NCBI GenBank assembly: GCA_022749755.1
Contig: CM040449.1
Location: 12,868,363-12,932,362, forward strand
Reading direction: 5' to 3'
Length of the DNA stretch: 64,000 nucleotides
Origin: Azadirachta indica
Taxonomy: Eukaryota > Streptophyta > Magnoliopsida > Sapindales > Meliaceae
Below are positions 32,594-42,325 of this stretch, piece after piece. How positions within the stretch are numbered: position 1 is the first letter of the stretch; every line of letters begins with the position of its first letter. The notes under the pieces are model-generated. The model was not told the DNA's origin. It did not search any database and saw only the letters and a list, made by a program, of their open reading frames with translations. A program made the position numbers and the translations under genes.

Positions 32594-33180
32594 CTAAGAA
32601 ATTCTTCTTGGTAAATTAAGGTTAGACTTATGAACATTATGTTCAAAAATAGTTGTCTCACCTTTGGGATCCTTAATGAAGGATTTGACTTTTAAGCTTG
32701 GTGCGATAGTATTGATAGCCTTAAAGAATATTCGATAAACTAAGGCTATGTTACTAGTTTCAGGCTTTATATTAAACCTATATGTTTTAATATTCGCAAC
32801 AATTGAATTCCTAACATTTAGCTCATGTATATGAACAGTCATATTAGGAATACAATTAAAATACACTAGTCCTTCGCATAAACTTGTTTCAATACATCTT
32901 AGCAAAGAATCAATAAACCTGAAATGCTTTTTTATCTCTAACACATATTGAGGCATAATTATTTAAGCCTTCTTTAGTTAAGGGTTTTATAATTACTTGA
33001 ACAAGTCTTACATGTAAATAGTAAAATTTTTTTTTATATTCCTTAAAAAAATTTTTAAGGCAACAGTAAAAATTCCATATCTTCTGCAATAACAAGACAA
33101 GTTTGTTGATGTGTTTTTATTACGTAATATATTCTAGTTAAGAACGGTCCTTTAGAATAAACTTTTGAGATTGACACCTC
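32594..33180 (-). pseudogene. EPRV B movement protein (left arm copy)
   Basis: Two overlapping frames (33095-32910 and 32956-32594) together show a 30K-type movement domain: YKKKFYYLHVRLVQVIIKPL, then KEGLNN, then SLLRCIETSLCEGLVYFNCI, then NSIVANIKTYRF and IALVYRIFFKA. A frameshift near 32940 separates them. Only the first part (up to KEGLNN) survives in the right arm at 49000-49377. Confidence 0.75.
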
Positions 33181-33342
33181 TGGAATATCCTAATTTGATA
33201 TGTGCTATTCTACATTTATTTTTTGTAGTCTTCTCTACAAATTTAGAAAAGGATGATCTTAAACTTTTAGACATAGATCCCAACAAAGACATAGTCTTGT
33301 TTTAAAAGGGATAATTTCTTCTAAAGAGCTAAAATTGTGTTA

Positions 33343-33356
33343 CTCGCTCTGATGAC
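33343..33356 (-). promoter_or_regulatory. Probable EPRV B primer-binding site (left arm)
   Basis: The minus strand reads TTAGGTCATCAGAGCGAGT, resembling the iMet primer site TGGTATCAGAGC with changes, about 200 nt downstream of the polyA signal and about 160 nt before the movement protein. The right-arm counterpart (about 48933-48948) has decayed further. The match is imperfect, so the call is tentative. Confidence 0.4.
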
Positions 33357-33539
33357 CTAAACACGGCTCTAACTGGCTTCAAACGGTTTATGGGGCACCT
33401 CGCCAATCCTTTGATTATCCTCTAAACCCACTTTCACTCTTAGTGAGTTTGCTTTGATTTAACTTCCTAAAACCCAAAAAATCAATCCCTTTTAAATTTA
33501 GGAAAAGAATAGAAATAAAATCCAATAAATACTATTACT

Positions 33540-34193
33540 AAAGGAACAAAAGATTTTATTATTTCGTAAAAGCATTCCCAGGACAATATTACAAGTGATT
33601 GGAATTCGAATACTATTACAAATCACTATTACTCCACTCTACCTAATAAAACACTAGGGGAATCTTTTTATAGGCTTAGAAGGAATTCTTAACATTACTC
33701 ATAGAGAAGTACAATCATTACATCTTTACTACTTTATTATTGCAGGATTCTTCCTTATCTTTAAGGAATCTTCTTTACAACTAAAACTCTAATCATACAT
33801 ACTTTACAATGCACTATATTTGTCATGCGGTAGATATATGTCATTGTCATAGACCTCACATCCTATTCACCATTACTTCCACTACGGGGCTACTTTGATT
33901 TAGGTTTATTATGTTTCTACTTTACTTAAGGTTGGCATTTGTGTGATCTTCGTACTAGAAAAGTTGTGGTTAGTTGAGCTGAAACTTGTCTAGATCAAAT
34001 GGATTTATTTGGTTAAGTGGCTGTGGCTAAGGCTAGTATTCCTATTGTTCTGTTATTGGCCAATCTTCCCATTGATGTTCCTCTATAGGTTGTATATCAT
34101 CCCATTCATTAAGCCATTGTAGAGAACCTGGTGGAGTGATTTTGTCTTCTCGCTCTTGCTTTCTAAGCCATTCATGGTAATCACTCCGTAATT
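33540..34193 (-). promoter_or_regulatory. EPRV C intergenic region and C 3' ORF end, left arm
   Basis: From 34193 down, coding of the C 3' ORF is readable to about 34030 (EWLRKQERED, GSLQWLNEWDD, EDWPITEQ). It is followed by the intergenic region with TATAAA at 33672-33667 and AATAAA at 33560-33555. It continues into the leader of EPRV B without a break, as it also does in the right arm (48300-48960). Confidence 0.7.
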
Positions 34194-34198
34194 GTGCT
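34194..34198. repeat. Target-site duplication GTGCT, left copy
   Basis: GTGCT precedes the LTR end TG at 34199 and recurs at 42321-42325 directly after the other LTR. Five bp is the usual Ty3/gypsy duplication length. Confidence 0.92.
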
Positions 34199-35598
34199 TG
34201 CTACAACTTAAAGGTTGTACCTCCCAAGTATAAGTTGTCTCAAGTAATAAAGTTCGGAAGTCCGAGTGTCGGTCCACAGGGAATATGTTATATTAAGTCT
34301 ACAAGTCCAAAGGTCTAAATATTACAAATCCGAATATTCCAATGGAGTGAATTTGCTTATTGTCAAATTTAAATTCTATATTATTATATATTAGGGCATT
34401 AGGGATCCATTTTAATAATTTGTATAGAACTTATTTTTGATCTTTTTTTTTTTAAAAGAAAAATACAATTAAGAATCAAAAGAATTGATCTTAATTGGAT
34501 GATGAAAATAAAACATTTAAGCACAAAGAATTCAAAAGACTTACCTTTTAGTTGATGGTGAAAAACTATAAGTTGTCTTACTCTTGATATGTAGAAAATA
34601 TCCAAGCATTCAATGTACCATTTGTTAACAATGAATCAAGGTTTCTAACAATTCAAAATCACTTGCAAAATATAGTACTCAATCAATAAAAAGATTAACA
34701 ATGAAGAACAAAACAAAAGATCAAAGAACAAAACTATAAAATCATCAAAAGTTCACCCTTAGCCCTAATTACGAAATTAGAAATACATCATTAAAATTCA
34801 AATTACAACAATAAAATAGAAATGGAAAACAAAACTGATCTCCCTCCTCACTTCCATGTCTTCCTTTATATAGGTGAACCAAAAGACATTCCACATGTGT
34901 GAACATAATTTGGTCAATTTCCAATTAATCACGCTTTACCAACTTCCAACATATCTTTGACCATGAAAACCACCGAATTTCGTAAAGCATCCTTCTTCAA
35001 AGTTGTAGGTGGATGACTCATCTTTCTAATGGTCCATATCTCGCTCTTATGTCTATTTTAGACCATGAGTTGTGTTGAAAATAGGTAGACATGTTCAAGT
35101 CACATTTCTCCACCGCTCTTTTAGAATGATAGCTCTTTTTGGTAACCGACCAGTTGAAATTTGAGAATGTACAAAACATAAACAATTTAGATCCCTTTCT
35201 CAGCTTTCTAGATCATCCAACCATGTAATTTTTCGTTATATATTTAGGGAGATACGGCCCAAATACGGAAGCATGTTGGGCTGGTTCAAAGATGCGCTTG
35301 AGTTCTGTTGAAGCCCAATTTGGTCCCATTAATTGCTCGAACTGGTCCAACCTTTGGCTTACAAAGTTGTGAAATGATGAGTTTATGTTTGTTTAGCCCA
35401 AGAATCGTATCAATTGATAATTTAGATTGAAAGATACGCTTATTATACGAAACCTGCGCAAAACCAACTATTTAGTCCAATTCATGTTTTACAATTCAAT
35501 ATAAAGGAATATGCTTCATTATTGGGGAATAGAAGGACATTATTAAGTGTAAATCATAATATTTCTCTTGATAAACCTACACTTTTAAACATTCATCA
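34199..35598 (-). repeat. Athila-like 3' LTR, complete (about 1400 bp)
   Basis: On the minus strand it starts TGATGAATGT at 35598 and ends GTTGTAGCA at 34199. The last ~110 bp include CCTGTGGACCGACACTCGGA, a sequence type found near the inner end of many Ty3/gypsy LTRs. This tail is missing from the 5' LTR, whose similarity stops at the equivalent of 34308. A polypurine tract abuts the outer side (35599-35610). Confidence 0.88.
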
Positions 35599-35610
35599 CA
35601 CTCCCCAACC
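35599..35610 (-). promoter_or_regulatory. Polypurine tract next to the 3' LTR
   Basis: The minus strand reads GGTTGGGGAGTG directly before TGATGAATG. A near copy, GGTTGGGGGGAGTG, lies at 36580-36567, about 1 kb upstream; see findings. Confidence 0.75.
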
Positions 35611-36809
35611 AGCTTATTACTAGTCCTTATTAATATAAGCAATATCATTTAGAGTTGATTTATAAAATTTACATTCAAAGTAAAAATCATTCTTTTCCTT
35701 TTCATCTTCTCAAAATAAACAAACTCTCACTTAAAAATTTAGCCAAATATTCATCAGTGGAATTATTCATAAACCTTCTTTTTATGCTTTTATAACTAAT
35801 ACATGTTATGGGACTTAATTAGAATCAAACAACATTGGTTCTAAATTTTGTCAAGGTAAACTTCTTTGGGCAAAGATTATTTCTATCTCCATTTTTTTTT
35901 TTTTTGTGCATAACCTAACCCATGTAGCGAGCTTTGGGCCAATAACTCCCAGACCAGTTGGCCTTAGGGTATTAGGTATTAAAACACCCCTACGGGCTTA
36001 ATTACTCGACTTAAGACTATGAACTTATTTATATTAAAATTTTACCGTTTTACGCGAACATTCACTGCTGATTAGGCAAGAAGCCCGGTTACTAAGTAAA
36101 AGTTTTGATTAGAATTCTTATTTATTTATTTTGTTTTTAACTTTTTTTTTTATTATTATTATTATTTTTTTTTTTTTTTGGAGATTTTTTTTTTTTGAAC
36201 CCTTAGTTGCTACCTTTGACAAAATTAAAGAGCTCAAATATTATAAAATTTCAATATGTCATCCACAATCATGTATCAAAGTGTGTGTGTGAAAGATGGT
36301 TTATAAATATTTTACTGATTGAGTATTTGAGCATAATTTATTATGTGATGATGATGTGAGAGTTCGTATATTTGATCAATTCAAAAGAAAGTGAATGATA
36401 AATTCTTTATTATGAAATTCAAAAATCAAAACAAATGATAATGCGTATCTACTAAGATGTGTCTCAGGAATAAGATTACTCCTTACTCTACCATCCTTAC
36501 AAATTATGAATCTAATTTTTTTTTTTTTAGTTGTATATAAAAAAAAATGGTTACTTATGTCGACTACACTCCCCCCAACCATATTGCAACATTGTCCCCA
36601 ATGTTTAAATGTAAAGAGGTACAGTATAGAGAATATTACCTGAGATAGTAGTTATTGAAACACAAGTAAAACCTGAAACAAACTTAAGCAAAAATAACGA
36701 AAAAATAACAAAATGCAATGAGTAGAAAAAAAAGAGATAAGAAGAAAAGTTACAAATGAAGCGACAAATCTAGTTTTCGCTTTTTACTGCTTTCACTTGA
36801 CCATTCTAA
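35611..36809. other. Non-coding 3' region of the Athila-like element
   Basis: No gene seen. It contains A/T homopolymer runs (35889-35905, 36150-36195, 36515-36550), the second polypurine-tract-like motif at 36567-36580 followed by CCATATTGCAACATTGTCCC, and short AT-rich sequence. Long non-coding 3' regions are normal in Athila-type elements. Confidence 0.6.
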
Positions 36810-37400
36810 TCATGCCATTGTTGGATCTGATTCATAGACAAAGTTCTGCAACTGATTGATCAAGTCATTAGCAGTCGGAGAAGAAATGAGGAGTTTGCGA
36901 GCCATCTGTGAAATAAAATTCTGTTCTACAGCATGATCAAGAAAAGACAACAACTTGTTAAAGAAACCATTAACATTTAACAATCCTATGGGTTTTTGAT
37001 GAACGGTGAGTTGTGCTCAAGATGCAATTTGAAAAATTTCATCTAAGGTCCCAAAACCACCTGGTAACGCAATAAAAGCATCTGTAGAATCAAGCATTTT
37101 AGCAATTCTTTCATGCATTGTTGAGACCATTAGTTCTTCTCCAATTGTTTTGCCAGTTATGTTACCTGCAGATAAAGCCTTTGGTATGATACCTATGACT
37201 TCACTTCCTCCTATATGTGCGGCAGTTGACACACACCCCATTAGCCCAAGGCTACCTCCTCCATATACTAGGTTAAATTTTTGCTCAGCTAAAACTCGAC
37301 CCAGGTTGTCTGCTGCTTTTACAAACTCTTCACCTTTCCCAGAACTTGACCCACAAAAAACACAAATAGTTTTAATTTGATGAGCAGAAGCTCTTTTCAT
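36810..37400 (-). pseudogene. Intronless LOG-like cytokinin-activating enzyme copy in the retrotransposon
   Basis: LOG enzymes release active cytokinin bases from nucleoside monophosphates in the cytosol. From ATG 37400 the frame reads KTICVFCGSSSGKGEEFV, YGGGSLGLMGCVS, GIIPKAL, and the signature PGGFGTLDEIFQIAS at about residues 112-126. An in-frame TGA at 37019-37017 follows where plant LOGs have Trp. After it the same frame continues through QKPIGLLNVNGF, FLDHAVEQNFIS and an ordinary stop at 36810, 197 codons in all, close to family length. Plant LOG genes have several introns and none is present here, so the copy came from processed RNA. It lies in sense between integrase and 3' LTR. A TATA box sits about 78 bp upstream. 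Confidence 0.9.
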
Positions 37401-37475
37401 TTTTTTTTTTTTTTGCAGTCTTTTACCCTCGTCAGTGATTCAAATTTCTTATGAAAATAAAGAAGTGAGGTCCTG

Positions 37476-37518
37476 CATTTATACAACTTAAAGAGAATGC
37501 ATTAATGAAACCAATAGA
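37476..37518 (-). promoter_or_regulatory. Possible promoter upstream of the LOG copy
   Basis: The minus strand has TATAAATG at 37483-37476, about 78 nt before the LOG ATG, and a CTATTGG (inverted CCAAT-type) element near 37515. A poly-A run (about 37414-37397) sits directly before the ATG. Seen as motifs only. Confidence 0.35.
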
Positions 37519-37694
37519 GGTAAGCCAGCTGTTTTCATAAAAGTTAAAATTTAAAAATGTAAAAATGTCAAAGATAACAGCTAATATAGGAATCTAAAAC
37601 ATAAAAATTTCAACAACGACAGCTAAAAGTAAATATTTATAGATAGTTGTGACTGTGGCTCACATCTTCCTCTGATTTTACGTCCAGTAACGGC

Positions 37695-38165
37695 TTAAAC
37701 GCCCTCTATGGGTCGAGGATTGGCTTCCCATCCAAATTTTCTTACAAATTGGCAAATAGGGTCTTTTAAAGTCAGATTCCCAAGACTATAACGTTCTTTT
37801 TGAAATAATGTATACAAATTGAGAATTTCACGTTGCACATATCCACTAGGATGCGTCTCAAGAGTCAATAAGATATTATCTAAAGACTCCTTACTCAGTC
37901 CATCCTTGATGAATTTAATTTTATCTTCTCTATTAGTAGACACCATGCCTAGAGAATGACATTGCTTGTTACAGGTTGAACGTGCACAATTGTGACACAC
38001 TTGTAACCTTTTCGCTCTTCGTTTCTTTGTAAAAGAGCTCTTACCTAAACCAAGCATGTGTGAAACAAATGAATCAGAAAACTCACCTGCTAAACGTACC
38101 TTTGCTTCAATAATCCATCGCACATCTTCAGGAATACCTAGCTTGGTACATTTTTCGTAGAACAT
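37695..38165 (-). CDS. Small basic Cys-rich protein in the retrotransposon (viral NABP-like?)
   Basis: From MFYEKCTKLGIPEDVRW (ATG 38165; the frame is open to 38306 but the upstream part is low-complexity Phe/Leu) it encodes 156 residues. Layout: N-terminal helix (IIEAKVRLAG), a Gly/Ser linker, then GKSSFTKKRRAKRLQVCHNC with ARSTCNKQC following, i.e. a basic patch directly before a Cys/His cluster, then an acidic helical C-terminus with DPICQFVRKFGWE. Helix, basic run and CxxC finger in this order resembles the small nucleic-acid-binding proteins of carlaviruses and relatives, several of which affect host silencing or transcription. That relation is by eye and unproven. It could instead be a plant or Athila-specific protein. 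The frame is intact. Confidence 0.55.
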   Translation of the reverse strand: MFYEKCTKLGIPEDVRWIIEAKVRLAGEFSDSFVSHMLGLGKSSFTKKRRAKRLQVCHNCARSTCNKQCHSLGMVSTNREDKIKFIKDGLSKESLDNILLTLETHPSGYVQREILNLYTLFQKERYSLGNLTLKDPICQFVRKFGWEANPRPIEGV

Positions 38166-38423
38166 CTTTAGGAAAAGAAGAAAAATATGTTTGCAATCTA
38201 GAAAGAATGACATCCATAATGAAAGAAAAGAATAGAAAAAGAAGTGAGAGAAAAAAAAAGAGTATCGTAATTTTGGGCAACTGAAAGAACCGATTTGAAG
38301 AGTCACGGAGTACCGTTATCCGCCACTTGACCGGGAAAGTAACTAAAAACAAACAATGGAATCAAAAAAAAAAAATTAACAACACAAGAAAAGAAGTAAT
38401 GTATATACAAAAAAAAAAAAAAA

Positions 38424-39666
38424 TCATCCAGTGTTGTAAACAGGTTCATTCAAAGTGATAGACTCTAACTCACTTGGAAAATTCTCAAAGAATGGCTTTA
38501 AACGGTGTCCATTAAGTTTAAAAACATTACCATTTTTGGGGTTCTCAATCTCAACAGCGCCATGTGGGTAAACCTTCTTAACAATGAAAGGACCTGTCCA
38601 TTTTGAGCGAAATTTGCCAGGAAATAGATGCAATCTTGAATCATACAAAAAAACTTTTTGTGAAGGTTCAAATGATTTTCTAATGATATGTTTATCATGA
38701 AACACCTTCATGTTCTTTTTGTAAATTCTAGAATTCTCGTAAGCTTCATTCCTAATTTCTTCGAGTTCATCTATTTGGAGTTTTCTCAATGATCCTGCTT
38801 TATCTAAGTCAAAATTAAGCATTTTAATGGCTCAAAAAGCTTTATGTTCTAATTCCACCGGTAGGTGACAAGCCTTTCCAAAAACAAGTCTATAAGGAGA
38901 CATGCCAAGTGATGATTTGAAAGCAGTTCGATAAGCCCAAAGTGCATCGGTTAGTCTTAAAGACCAATCCTTACGATTCGGTTTTATCGTTTTTTTCCAA
39001 AATATGTTTAATTTCTCTATTGGCAAGTTCAACTTGTCCACTTGTTTGTGGGTGATAAGGGGTTGATACTTTATGTGTAATTCCATATTTTTTCATTAAA
39101 TTCTCAAAAGGCTTATTACAAAAATGTAAACCTCCATCACTTATTATGGCTCGAGGCACTCCAAATCTTGAAAAAATGTTTTCTTTCAAAAATTTCAAAA
39201 CAATTTTATGATCATTATTTTTGCAAGAAATTGCCTCTACCCATTTTGAAACATAGTCAACTCCAACTAAAATGTATTGATACTCAAAAGAAGATGGAAA
39301 AGGACCCATAAAATCAATACCCCAACAATCAAATATTTCAATGACTAAAATAGGATTTAATGGCATCATGTTTCTACGAGTTATTCCACCTAATTTTTGA
39401 CAACGGTCACATATTTTACAAAATGTATTTGTGTCTTTAAATAAGGTAGGCCAATAAAATCCACATTGCAATATTTTCACAGCAGTTTTCTTTGAAGAAA
39501 AATGACCACCACATGCTTTAGAATAACAAAAAGAAATGATATTTTGAATTTCATTGTTAGGTACACATCTCCTTATAATTTGGTCAGGGTAATATTTGAA
39601 AAGATATGGATCATCCCAAAAGAAATTGCGTACCTCCCTTAAAAATTTCTTTTTATCTTGAGCATT
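38424..39666 (-). pseudogene. Athila-like integrase
   Basis: In order: remains of an HHCC zinc-binding region (about 39570-39400, including [11 protein letters not shown]), the catalytic core with [19 protein letters not shown] and a Glu in [11 protein letters not shown], a frameshift near 39000-39090, then [20 protein letters not shown] and a C-terminal domain at 38822-38424 ([20 protein letters not shown]). An in-frame TGA between AF and AIKMLNFD (38829-38831) replaces an expected Trp. It inserts cDNA into the genome; this copy is broken at several points. Confidence 0.85.
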
Positions 39667-40394
39667 CTAATGATTTGGCATTTGACCTATAACAAGAAAA
39701 TTGACAATATCAGCAAACCAAGGTAAAATAGAAACATTGAAAAGTTGCTCATCAGGGAAATTGTCATTAATCGGCGTTGTCTTAGTCGATTCTTCAAACA
39801 TGAGTCTTGACAAGTGATCGGCAACCAAATTTTGTACTCCCTTTTTGTCTTGAATTGTGAGATCAAATTCTTGAAGTAGTAGAATCCACCTAATCAATCT
39901 AGGTTTAGCATCCTTTTTTGAAAGAAGATATTTTAATGCTGCATGATCACTAAAAATCACAATGGGTGAGCCAACAAGATAAGATCGAAATTTATCCAAT
40001 GCAAATACTACTGCAAGTAATTTCTTTTCAGTGGTAGAATAATTCTTTTGAGCACTATTTAAGGTTTTACTAGCATAGTAAATCACATAGGGTTTCTTGT
40101 CTTTTCGTTGTCCTAAAACAGCTCCAACAGCATAATTGCTAGCATCGCACATGATTTCAAAAGGTAAAGTCCAATTTGGAGGCTGCATGATAGGAGCAGA
40201 TGTTAGCATGATTTTAAGTTTGACAAAAGTTTCTTGACATGACTCAGTCCACTTAAAGAGAGCGTCTTTTAATAAGAGATTGCACAATGGTCTTGATATG
40301 ACACTAAAGTCTTTGATAAATCTTTTATAAAAACCAGTATGTCCTAAAAATGATCTAACATCTTTAACAGACTTAGGAACAGGTAAATTGGCAA
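39667..40394 (-). pseudogene. Athila-like RNase H
   Basis: The frame 40287-39667 has [19 protein letters not shown], then [16 protein letters not shown], then [10 protein letters not shown] and [10 protein letters not shown], giving the D, E, D, D residues of retroviral RNase H. Between 40394 and 40288 frames are shifted, separating it from RT. The tail reads into the linker before integrase. Confidence 0.85.
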
Positions 40395-41033
40395 TTAATT
40401 CAATTTAGATTTATCTACTTCAATTCCTTTTGATGAGACAATGTGACCAAGCACAATACCATTTGTGACCATGAAATGACATTTTTCCCAATTAAGCACA
40501 AGATTCTTTTCTTCACACCTAATCAAAACTTTTTCCAAGTTAGATAAACAATCATCAAATGAATCACCAAACACAGAAAAATCATCCATGAAAATTTCAA
40601 GAAATCGTTCAACCATATCACTAAAAATACTAAGCATGCATCTTTGAAATGTAGCTGGTGCATTACACAATCCAAATGGCATCCTTTTATATGCAAAAGT
40701 TTCAAATGGACAAGTGAAAGTGGTCTTTTCTTGGTCTTCAGGTGCAATTTCAATTTGGTTATACCCAGAATACCCATCTAGGAAACAATAAAATGCATGT
40801 CCAGCTACCCTTTCTAACATTTGATCCATGAATGGTAACGGGAAATGGTCTTTTCTAGTCATTGAATTGAGTTTCCTATAGTCAATGCACATTCTCCAAC
40901 TAGTAATTGTTCTAATTGGAATTAATTCATTATTTTCATTTTTGACTACAGTAACTCCAGATTTCTTAGGTACAACTTGTGTAGGACTTACCCATGTGCT
41001 ATCAGAAATAGGATAAATGATCCCTACATTCAA
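40395..41033 (-). pseudogene. Athila-like reverse transcriptase, 5'-truncated
   Basis: RT starts abruptly at the LTR junction (NVGIIYPISDS) and has SWRMCIDYRKLNSMTRKDHF, FLDGYSGYNQI, FAYKRMPFGLCNAPATFQRC and the catalytic FMDDFSVFGDSF. The first ~40 residues of the domain are gone along with gag and protease. It ends at a frame break near 40395. The motif FMDDFSVFG points to the Athila/Tat branch of Ty3/gypsy. Confidence 0.9.
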
Positions 41034-42320
41034 AGGTCTAAATATTACAAATCCGAATATTCCAATGGAGTGAATTTGCTTATTGTCAAATTTAAATTCT
41101 ATATTATTATATATTAGGGCATTAGGGATCCATTTTAATGATTTGTATAGAACTTATTCTTGATCCTTTTTTTTTAAAAGAAAAATACAATTAAGAATCA
41201 AAAGAATTGATCTTAATTGGATGATGAAAATAAAACATTTAAGCACAAAGAATTCAAAAGACTTACCTTTTAGTTGATGGTGAAAAACTATAAGTTGTCT
41301 TGCTCTTGATATGTAGAAAATATCCAAGCATTCAATGTACCATTTGTTAACAATGAATCAAGGTTTCTAACAATTCAAAATCACTTGCAAAATATAGTAC
41401 TCAATCAATAAAAAGATTAACAATGAAGAACAAAACAAAAGATCAAAGAACAAAACTATAAAATCATCAAAAGTTCACCCTTAGCCCTAATTACGAAATT
41501 AGAAATACATCATTGAAATTCAAATTACAACAATAAAATAGAAATGGAAAACAAAACTGATCTCCCTCCTCACTTCCACGTCTTCCTTTATATAGGTAAA
41601 CCAAAAGACATTCCACATGTGTGAACATAATTTGGTCAATTTCCAATTAATCACGCTTTACCAACTTCCAACATATCTTTGACCATGAAAACCACCGAAT
41701 TTCGTAAAGCATCCTTCTTCAAAGTTGTAGGTAGATGACTCATTTTTCTAATGGTCCATATCTCGCTCTTATTTCTATTTTAGACCATGAGTTGTGTTGA
41801 AAATAGGCAGAGATGTTCAAGTCACATTTCTCCACCACCCTTCTAGAATGATAGCTCTTTTTGGTAACCGACCAGTTGAAATTTGAGAATGTACAAAACA
41901 TAAAAAATTTAGATCCCTTTCTCAACTTTCTAGATCTTTCAACCATGTAATTTTTCGTTACATATTTAGGGAGATACGGCCCAAATACGGAAGCATGTTG
42001 GGCTGGTTCAAAGATGCGCTTGAGTTCTGTTGAAGCCCAATTTGGTCCCATTAATTGCTCGAATTGGTCCAACCTTTGGCTTACAAAGTTGTGAAATGAT
42101 GAGTTTATGTTTGTCTAGCCCAAGAATCGTATCAATTGATAATTTGGATTGAAAGATATGCTCATTATACGAAACCTGCGCAAAACCAACTATTTAGTCC
42201 AATTCATGTTTTACAATTCAATATAAAGGAATATGCTTCATTATTGGGGAATAGAAGGACATTATTAAGTGTAAATCATAATATTTCTCTTGATAAACCT
42301 ACACTTTTAAACATTCATCA
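41031..42320 (-). repeat. Athila-like 5' LTR, truncated at inner end
   Basis: It matches 34308-35598 with about 25 substitutions, mostly transitions, counted by eye. On the minus strand it starts TGATGAATG at 42320, but at 41031 it stops about 109 bp before the LTR end seen in the 3' copy and continues as RT. The outer side is flanked by the TSD GTGCT. Confidence 0.9.
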
Positions 42321-42325
42321 GTGCT
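42321..42325. repeat. Target-site duplication GTGCT, right copy
   Basis: Identical to 34194-34198. Removing the element restores a sequence colinear with the right EPRV arm around 48175-48190. Confidence 0.92.

Larger units (their letters stand above)
34199..42320 (-). mobile_element. Athila-like Ty3 retrotransposon carrying LOG and a zinc-finger ORF
   Basis: An 8.1-kb element on the minus strand. The 5' LTR (42320-41031) is truncated at its inner end and joins straight onto RT, so the LTR tail, PBS, gag, protease and start of RT are deleted. RT, RNase H and integrase follow (41033-38424), then two extra sense genes (38165-37695 and 37400-36810), a polypurine tract and the complete 3' LTR (35598-34199). 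The FMDDFSVFG RT motif, long LTRs starting TGATGAATG and a spacious 3' region fit the Athila/Tat group. TSD GTGCT on both sides. The two LTR copies differ by about 2% by eye, so insertion was recent relative to the EPRV arms. Confidence 0.9.

Noticed and set aside
34308..42320. Simple segmental duplication explaining the two 1.29-kb repeats
   Set aside because: TG/CA ends, a polypurine tract, matching GTGCT flanks, pol genes between the copies and an empty site in the other arm make them LTRs.
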